Source: Fagopyrum homotropicum (Eukaryota; Streptophyta; Magnoliopsida; Caryophyllales; Polygonaceae). From it: 64,000 nucleotides of DNA. Shown one piece after another: positions 57,688-64,000 of this stretch. Every line of letters begins with the position of its first letter. The stretch's first letter is position 1. The notes under the pieces were generated by a model. It was not told the DNA's origin and searched no databases. It saw only the letters and a program-made list of their open reading frames with translations. Position numbers and translations under genes: made by a program. The stretch spans positions 29,961,001-30,025,000 of the forward strand of contig BSWB01000003.1 in NCBI GenBank assembly GCA_033239125.1. The letters run 5' to 3'.

Positions 57688-58404
57688 TTTAGATAGTTTT
57701 TGTTTTTGCTTTACTTTGCTTTGTTTTTGGCGTCCTAGACAGATAACAGGAGATATCTAAGAAAAGAGCATAACTGGAAGGACAGAAGTTCGAGATTTTG
57801 AGAAGGCAGAAGCATCTCGGTTACTGTCAGAGCACCTCGACCGAGTTGATTCTTGAGCAACCGAGGCGACTAGGGTCTCTGCAGAACCACCTCGGTCCAT
57901 ACCACCTCGGTCCAGTCGAGACCATCTCGACCGAGGTGACAGCAGATCCAGGAGCAGTATAAAAAGAAAATTTTTTTTTCAGTTTTTACTTTTTACCTTC
58001 TTCATCTCAACCGCGGCGACAGTTCACTTCGTTCTCTCTCGTTTCTTGCTCGTTTTCGAAGATTTCCGCTTCTAAACTACGATTGAAGGGTAGAGGATCC
58101 TATTGCAACTACAGATCTGCAAAGAAATCGAACGAATCGACCGAAACGAGGTAAAAACAGTCGAAACCCTAACTCGTTCATTCGTTTCGATTTGGGCTTT
58201 GGTTGCCCTTGATTTTGCTGAGAAAAGGCTTAAGTACCCCATAGGAAGCAATTGTAGTGATTTTTGGGGGAAAAGAATTGGATTTCTGAGATTGGAATCG
58301 AAATCTGTTGCGCCTCGGTCTAGTCGAACTGCATCTCGACCGAGGTGATTCTTGAGGGTTGTCAGCGACCGAGGTACTCTGATAGTGTTTGAGAAGAAAA
58401 AAAA
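57688..58404 (+). other. Element B spacer between integrase and ORF1
   Basis: Non-coding. Palindromic CCTCG..CGAGG motifs are dense at 57810-57945 and 58310-58375. A basic, Ile/Leu-rich frame at 58103-58348 is probably chance. Confidence 0.75.
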
Positions 58405-59835
58405 ATGAGTTCCGATCGTCGCCTAGCCCTCAGAGATAGATCCTCACCTTCCCCTCCTTCTACTTCCGCCAGACCCTACCGCCCGGTGATCCACGAGAGA
58501 TGCCGGGTAGATTATGAGCGTATAGCCAGCCGTCCAGTCATAGCACCACGTTTCCTGGACGTATCAGCTTTCGATTGCCTAGGGTTAGATGGAGACCTTA
58601 GGAGGATGATTGCCACTGTTGGGATGGATCAGTTTACTGAGATCCGAGCCCCAGCTTATTTGGAGCCGACCTTAGAGTTCGTTAGCTCCTTCTCCTACCT
58701 CCCCACAGACCAGTCTGTGAAGTACCGGTTGATGAACCGGAACTTCATAGTTCCCTTAGAGGTTTGGAGAGAGATTTTCGGCTTTTCTGAGCCCACCGCC
58801 ACCGACTTCCCCTCCCGATCTGTAGCTAGGGAGTTTTGGGGGTAGATTGCCCATATTACTGAGCATGCAGACAGATGGCGCCCTGGAGATTCCAGGGAGA
58901 AGGTCATCTTCCACCCAGGCTTCATATTATCCCATAGGATATTCAGCGAGACACTTCTAGCGCGTACTGAGACGCCCCAGAAGATCCGACAGGGCGAGCT
59001 CTTCAGCCTTTACTGTATGGTTACGGGAGGTTTCCCAGACTTTGGCTTGATCTTGGCAAAGGACCTGCACAAGATCAAGGCTAAAGCGAAGGGAGATATC
59101 TGCTGCGGAGGTCTAGTCACCCATATAGCTGCTTATCACGGGATGGACCTTAGTGTATGTACGATGGTGGCGGCTCCGAAGCCGCTTGGGTTGCAGGAGA
59201 TGATCACTCGGAGGATTCTAGTTCCCCGGGGTTTGACCACTCCATATGTTGCTATGCCGTGGGAGCGGACTGCGCCACAGGGGATCCGCTGGTCTGCTCA
59301 GTTCACAGTTTTCGATCCACATTACTAGCAGACAGCTTGGGCTCCACTGATGGAGGATCATAGGGAGGCAGCAGCTGCCCCGGCTGAGGATGAGGAGGAT
59401 GACGATGACGAGGAGACGGTAGACGAGAGAGATGGTGGAGTCCCGATGGATACAGGGACGGATACTGTAGGTACGAGCGCACCGCCGATCATATACTTGG
59501 ATGATGAGGAGGATACTGAGCCTGCACCTGCTGCACCTCCCGCTAGATCTGCTAGGCGACGGACACGCCGTCATAGAGATTCTGAGGTTCATCGCCGGAT
59601 CGACGACCTGACAGATCAGATGATAGACTCTTATGCTGCCCTTACTGTGGACATGTATGAGAGATTTGCTGCCCAGGACCGACACATTGACCGCTGGACT
59701 CATCAGATGTTAGAGGAGCAGCACTATCAGCGCAGGATAATGGAGCTACAGTTCCAGCAGACTATGGGCTATCCGTTCGACCCGACGCAGTATCCGTATG
59801 TGCCACCACCACCACCACCGGATCGAGACTATTGA
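58405..59835 (+). pseudogene. ORF1 (Athila env-position protein) of element B
   Basis: One frame of 477 codons from the ATG at 58405 with two internal TAG stops (58843-58845 after REFWG; 59326-59328 after FDPHY, where A has TGG). A Ser/Pro/Arg-rich start is followed by RFLDVSAFDCLGLDGDLRRM, YLEPTLEFVSSFSYL, VPLEVWREIFGF, QGELFSLYCMVTGGFPDFG, GDICCGGLVTHIAAYHGMD, KPLGLQEMITRRILVPRG, an acidic stretch (about 59380-59530), an Arg-rich stretch, and a helical tail ending PPPPPPDRDY. It belongs to the Athila ORF1 family, with the same order as element C ORF1. No clear signal peptide or membrane segment, so an envelope role is not supported by sequence. Confidence 0.85.
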
Positions 59836-61315
59836 GGAGCTGCAGGATTTTTCTTTATTCTATTTTTATGCAGTTCAGCTTTTTATCCGGTGAGTACTCT
59901 TGTCTCTAGACTTTTATTGACCCACTGGGACAGTGTGTCCCAAGTATGGGGTGTTTGTATTTATTTGACTACTTGATGTACTTATTTGACTACTTTTGAT
60001 GTATGACATCTTATCGGATATTTTATTTATGCTTCACTTCTGCATTTATATGTTTATCTGATATTACATGCATACTTACAGGTTATTTGATTGAGAAAAA
60101 CGTCGAAACTGAAAAAAAAAATGGTTTTTAAAAAAAATTTTTTTGACCTCGATCGAGTCAGTTCTGGCCAAACGAGGCGTTTCACCTCGGTTGAACCAAG
60201 AACATCTCAACCGAGGTGGGTTAACTGAGAGTTTTCGAAAACGATTTTGTATTACTTATCTGGATATGACCTCAGTGAAGATCTTGTTTACTGACTGGTT
60301 TTAAATTCTTTATGTGTTTGAAAGGTTTTATAATATGTTTAAGTTGCTAAATGCTTTGTTTGAAATTATTGGCATGTTTAATACTTTGCTTTTATCCAAA
60401 TTATGTTGAATTTGAAGGTTGACACCACAAGATAAGTTCTCTCACTTTCTTCCTGGAAAGACCAAGGCAATTCATTCTTCTCTCTTCTTCTTCTTGATCA
60501 TGCTTAGCCCCTCATATACATTTTGCCTCCCTTACCTATCCGGGAATTTGGAAGCAAGCGAAGTGGTGAAAGCAAGTAAAGTTAAAGTTGAGAAGTGGCT
60601 GGAAATGAAAGTGTTAGAAAGCAATAATAGGTTTGGGGAAGTCAATCATGAAGATGAGTAACTCGGCACCATTCACATAGCCGGGTGTTTGTGTCTTGCC
60701 AAAGTCGGATTGAGCGATATTCCTAACGGGTCATGGTATGTGCATCAAGGGTTTGATGCATCTCAAGAAATTGATGATTGCTAATTTCCTAGGCTTCGGT
60801 TATTGTGCACCTCTGTCCATGCATCCCAAAAAGTAAAGTAAAAAGAAAAAAAGGTGTGAAATAAGCAAAGCTTATTGGTGGAAGATGTTGCAAGTCAAAG
60901 TGAAAGTGAAGTTCATCCTTTTCCCGGATTCTAGCACCACATTACCTTACATACATCCCCACCCTACACGTTTCTTGACCTTTTCTTTTGGGAAGCCCTT
61001 GAGACCTTGAGCTTGTTGATTGACTTAGTGGTTTAAACTGGATTATACATGATTAATTTTGATAATTATGATTTATTATGCATTCTATGGTTTTACGCAA
61101 AGATGAACAACTTTTCTATATTTATAAAATGTTTTGAGCATATTGAGTTTTTAAGTCCATGAAGTATTCTCTTAGAGTGATCTATGATTGTAATACACCA
61201 TAAAAATGTTTTTGAAAGACTTTTCATTGATTTTCTTGACTTATAATCCATTCTATCTTGTCTTCTATATGCGGAACTTGCTTGGGGACAAGCAAGGGCT
61301 AAGTATGGGGTATTT
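59836..61315 (+). other. Element B 3' UTR and PPT
   Basis: Non-coding, single copy of the sequence that is tandemly repeated in element A. A GGGACAGTGTGTCCC palindrome is at about 59928-59942. Palindromic CCTCG motifs are at about 60148-60220. AGTATGGGGTATTT precedes the LTR as the purine-rich tract. Confidence 0.8.
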
Positions 61316-63116
61316 TGATAGCATGAATTATAGTCTATATTTTGAGGTTTGTTTGGACGTTTTATCTTCAATAATCTGCATGTTAGCATGTATAATATGT
61401 GATTATATTACCATTTCATCTACCTTTGCGGGAATCGAGGTCTACACCTAGTTTTGCTGTAATTGCATGTAAAATGGTACGTTTTGCATCAAAAAGGAGC
61501 AAAAGGAGTCATAAGTCATTTGGAACTACATTGAGGAGCATAAGGAACCATCCAGGAAGCATAGCCATGGATTAAAGATTCACTTTGGACCAGTTTTGAG
61601 AGATTTCACATTCAGTTATGACTCACCTCGGTTGACCAGAGATTCATCTCGACCGAGGTGATCCAGAGACGCCGACTCGACCGAGGCGAACACCTAGGAC
61701 GCGGCGAGAATATTTTATTCTTGGCTGAGATCTTTTATCTTTGGAAGGTGATCTTATATTTTTGGGCTTGGCTCCTGGAAGGAAGAAGATCTTATATTTT
61801 ACCTATTTTTATGGGAAAAGATCTTTCTAAGATATTTTATCTTTGGAGGGTTATTTTCCTATAAAAAGGGTTGGATTTCCACAAATCCAACATCTCGCTT
61901 ACGACGGAAGAGGCCGCTTACACCGAAAAATCCGCATACAGTTGGAAATCACGCTATACCGTCGATCAAGGTTTATAGCACACAGCAGCCATACTCCAGT
62001 TGCGAGTTTCGAAGAACCTTTTTGAAGGTTGAAGGAAGATTGAAGATCGTAGCTTTTATAGCTTTTTGGAGGGTTTTGTAAGATTGTCTTCAATCCCCTT
62101 CTTTGTTGTCTTGTCTTGTTGGATTTATATCCAAGGAACGCTTTTGTTGTGATATTTGATTCAATTATTGAAGTCTTTTCATTGAATTCTTCTTGTTCAA
62201 ATATTCACCTTCTTCCCATATTTAATACTTTCATAATGATGATGAGTGGCTAATTTCCTTGTGTGATTCTAGGGTGATTGGCTGAAGGTTGTGGGAAAAA
62301 CAATGATAAAATAATCTTAGATTCCAGTAGGATCCTGAAAGTTCGAGTCTTTAACCTTAACCCTAAGCATCTCGCTCAGTCGATGAACATCTCGGCCGGG
62401 GTGGAATCTGGCTGACCGAGGTGACTTATCTGATCCTAAACTGAGAGTTAAGTGTTAGAGTTTGCCAAATCCTATTCTTATTATACCTTTCCTGGTTCAA
62501 AGCAAGCTTAGGATGAGACTTACCCGGTAATTCCTTAGTTTGTGTACCAACGATCATAAGTGTAGGTAATAAAGGTTTATCCTTTATTGGGGTTTGAGTG
62601 TGCTTCCATCCCATCTTTGTGAGTTAGCCTGAGACTTACCCGGTAAAGGTTGATTCTATTCCCTTAGATGGTGTGTTAGTTCGAGATAATAGTTCTTCAT
62701 CTTAATTCCTTGAGACTTACCCGGTAATAGGAGTTACGGTTTTGGATTAGTGAGTAGTGAGACTTACCCGGTGATCTACTCCACTTTAGTAACACCTTCC
62801 CCTTGCAAAAATCTCAGCTTTGTCCGCTTATCTTTAGATCTTGAGTTGGAACCACAACTAGATGCTTTAATCCCTAGAATTGCATGTTTGTTTATTTGAC
62901 TTCTTATTCATCTTTGATTGTGTTAATTGCTCTTTGTGGTTAGTCTTCACGAAGCTTACCGTTATTGACTTTGTTTCACCGAATCCCTGTGATCGACCCC
63001 TGGAATTTCTTGCTTTTTACTATGATTGACCTGTACACTGCGGGTTCGCATCCTTGTTTTAAGCTTAAGTCTAGGGTTATAAATTTAAAGCTTGCACACA
63101 CCGTTTGGAGCGAACA
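61316..63116 (+). repeat. Element B 3' LTR
   Basis: Near-identical to 51746-53545 with 1 bp more. TATA box at 61860-61867, the four-copy GAGACTTACCCGGT repeat at about 62515-62785, and the GGAGCGAACA end. Confidence 0.95.
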
Positions 63117-63121
63117 CTATG
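63117..63121. repeat. Target-site duplication of element B, right
   Basis: CTATG, identical to 51741-51745. Confidence 0.9.
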
Positions 63122-63488
63122 TCTGCCTTCTGATGAGTAAGAAGGTGCCGGATTGGCCGTTCCTCTTCCTTACCACTTTGAAGTGGATTAGGAAGAACGA
63201 GCCACGGGATATTGTTGGCGATGGGGTGATCTTTCTGATTGTCGGGCAGGTGATGGACCTTTCCGATCTTGAGGATGGGATGGCGGTCCCATTCTACACG
63301 GAAGGTCTACTCCGAAGGTGCAAGCTCCTCCGACGAGACGGGGAGAACCTATTTTGGCTCTCCTTTGCAAATGGGAGCCACATCACCTACCTTCTACGAC
63401 CACTTCCCTTTGGAGATGAGATTTCCGAGTTGTACATCCCAGTTGATCCATTTGTGCCGAGGCGGCCTCAGGTGGCCATAGTGAAGAG
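63122..63488 (+). pseudogene. ORF1 of element C, middle part
   Basis: Continues the frame of 51196-51745 after element B: MSKKVPDWPFLFLTTLKWI, DIVGDGVIFLIVGQVMDL, AVPFYTEGLLRRCKLLRRDG, LRPLPFGDEISELYIPVD. No stops. It is broken at 63488 by a hAT-like element. Confidence 0.8.
63481..63488. repeat. Target-site duplication, left (hAT-like)
   Basis: GTGAAGAG, repeated with one mismatch (GTGGAGAG) at 63922-63929. Confidence 0.8.
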
Positions 63489-63921
63489 TAGACATGGGTC
63501 CGGTTTGGGCCAAACCGGCGGTTTGTGAACCGGCTCAAACCAGAGTTTGGACAAACCGGCGGTTTAGGTTTGCCGGTTTGGCCAAACCGTAAGTTAGCGG
63601 TTTAGGTTTAGGTTTGGCCGTTGGCCAAACCTAAACCGACGGTTTGAACCCTTTTTTAATTTTTTTTGACTAAACCGTCGGTTTAACCGACAGTTTAGTC
63701 AAAAAAGACATTGCATTTTATTTTATGTTTTTTTAAAATAGTGTGTCAAACCGCCAAATTGCCGGTTTGGCAAACCACCGGTTTAGGTTAAACCTAAACC
63801 GACGGTTTGAGTTGGACCGGTTTAGGTTTAGCCAAAGGCCAAACCTAAACCGTCGGTTCCCAAACCTAAACCGTCGGTTCCCAAACCTAAACCGTAGGTT
63901 TAGGTTTGGGACCCATGTCTA
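63489..63921. mobile_element. Non-autonomous hAT-like element, 433 bp
   Basis: Terminal inverted repeats TAGACATGGGTCC and GGACCCATGTCTA are flanked by 8-bp duplications differing at one site. The interior is almost entirely AAACCGNCGGTTTAGGTTT-type repeats in both orientations, with a short AT-rich centre and no transposase. Confidence 0.88.
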
Positions 63922-63929
63922 GTGGAGAG
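63922..63929. repeat. Target-site duplication, right (hAT-like)
   Basis: GTGGAGAG, the imperfect partner of 63481-63488. Confidence 0.8.
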
Positions 63930-64000
63930 ACATGTTGCGAGTTCTAGTCGGGCTCTTTATGAGGAGCATATGCCCATACCGGACGATGAGAAGATGCCCA
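63930..64000 (+). pseudogene. ORF1 of element C, part after hAT-like insertion
   Basis: With one copy of the 8-bp duplication counted, the frame continues as RHVASSSRALYEEHMPIPDD to the window edge. The end of the protein and the 3' LTR of element C are outside. Confidence 0.65.

Larger units (their letters stand above)
51746..63116 (+). mobile_element. Element B: Athila-type, RT-less, recent
   Basis: An 11.4-kb element: LTRs 51746-53545 (1800 bp) and 61316-63116 (1801 bp), about 1% different by eye, tRNA-Asp primer site, a gag-protease-integrase frame, spacer, ORF1, 3' UTR and the TSD CTATG. There is no reverse transcriptase or RNase H. It is a sister of element A with a further deletion between protease and integrase. 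It sits in ORF1 of element C. Confidence 0.95.

Noticed and set aside
58103..58348. 81-codon frame before ORF1 of element B
   Set aside because: It crosses the palindromic motif cluster, and the matching region of element A is not conserved as coding.

Overview
This window looks like repeat-dense, probably pericentromeric, nuclear DNA of a flowering plant. No bacterial or organellar genes, rRNA, tRNA or CRISPR arrays are visible. The content is nested plant retroelements: Athila-type and Tekay/Del-type Ty3/gypsy LTR elements, a Ty1/copia fragment, an L1-type LINE and hAT-like non-autonomous DNA elements. There is one recognisable host gene, a soluble epoxide hydrolase at 7996-9115 (minus) with three exons and a frame-breaking deletion.

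Layout. 1-3425: Tekay LTR pieces around an Athila 3'UTR+LTR. 3426-6194: minus-strand LINE, cut off by the LTR piece. 6195-7034: hAT-like element with a perfect 8-bp target duplication. 7996-9115: epoxide hydrolase. About 9550-11622: minus-strand copia remnant. 11623-16085: Athila LTR scrap and the 3' half of an old Tekay element. 16086-17354: remnant of a plant retroelement ORF. 17355 to the window end: one old Athila-type element ('C', plus strand) split by younger insertions. C runs LTR 17355-19466, tRNA-Asp-like PBS, gag, protease, RT, RNase H and integrase (itself split by a hAT-like element at 24476-24985). It is then interrupted at 26050 by element A and resumes at 50947 with ORF1. ORF1 is split by element B at 51746-63116 and again by a hAT-like element at 63489-63921, and runs off the window.

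Element A (26055-50941, minus, TSD CAACC) contains the Tekay element E (34273-45077, plus, TSD AACCG). Element B (51746-63116, plus, TSD CTATG) is a sister of A. LTR pairs counted by eye differ by roughly 2.5% (A), 1% (B) and 0.5% (E), which agrees with the nesting order C, then A, then E, with B an independent insertion into C.

Most notable observations. (1) A and B carry gag, protease, integrase and an Athila ORF1 but no reverse transcriptase or RNase H. In B protease and integrase are one continuous reading frame, although B has a target duplication and near-identical LTRs, so the family looks mobilised in trans. (2) A and B are peppered in LTRs, coding linkers and spacers with a short GC-rich palindrome, CCTCG(RY)CGAGG. 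Element C has a different GC-rich motif, CCGCCCCTGCGG, at equivalent places. (3) Two deletion junctions and probably a third fall in these palindromes. (4) The 3' UTR and LTR start of A has been amplified in tandem and inverted. (5) The LTR of E holds a GC-rich block with four intron-like GT-AG segments, and all Tekay LTRs here share a hairpin enclosing a consensus 5' splice site.
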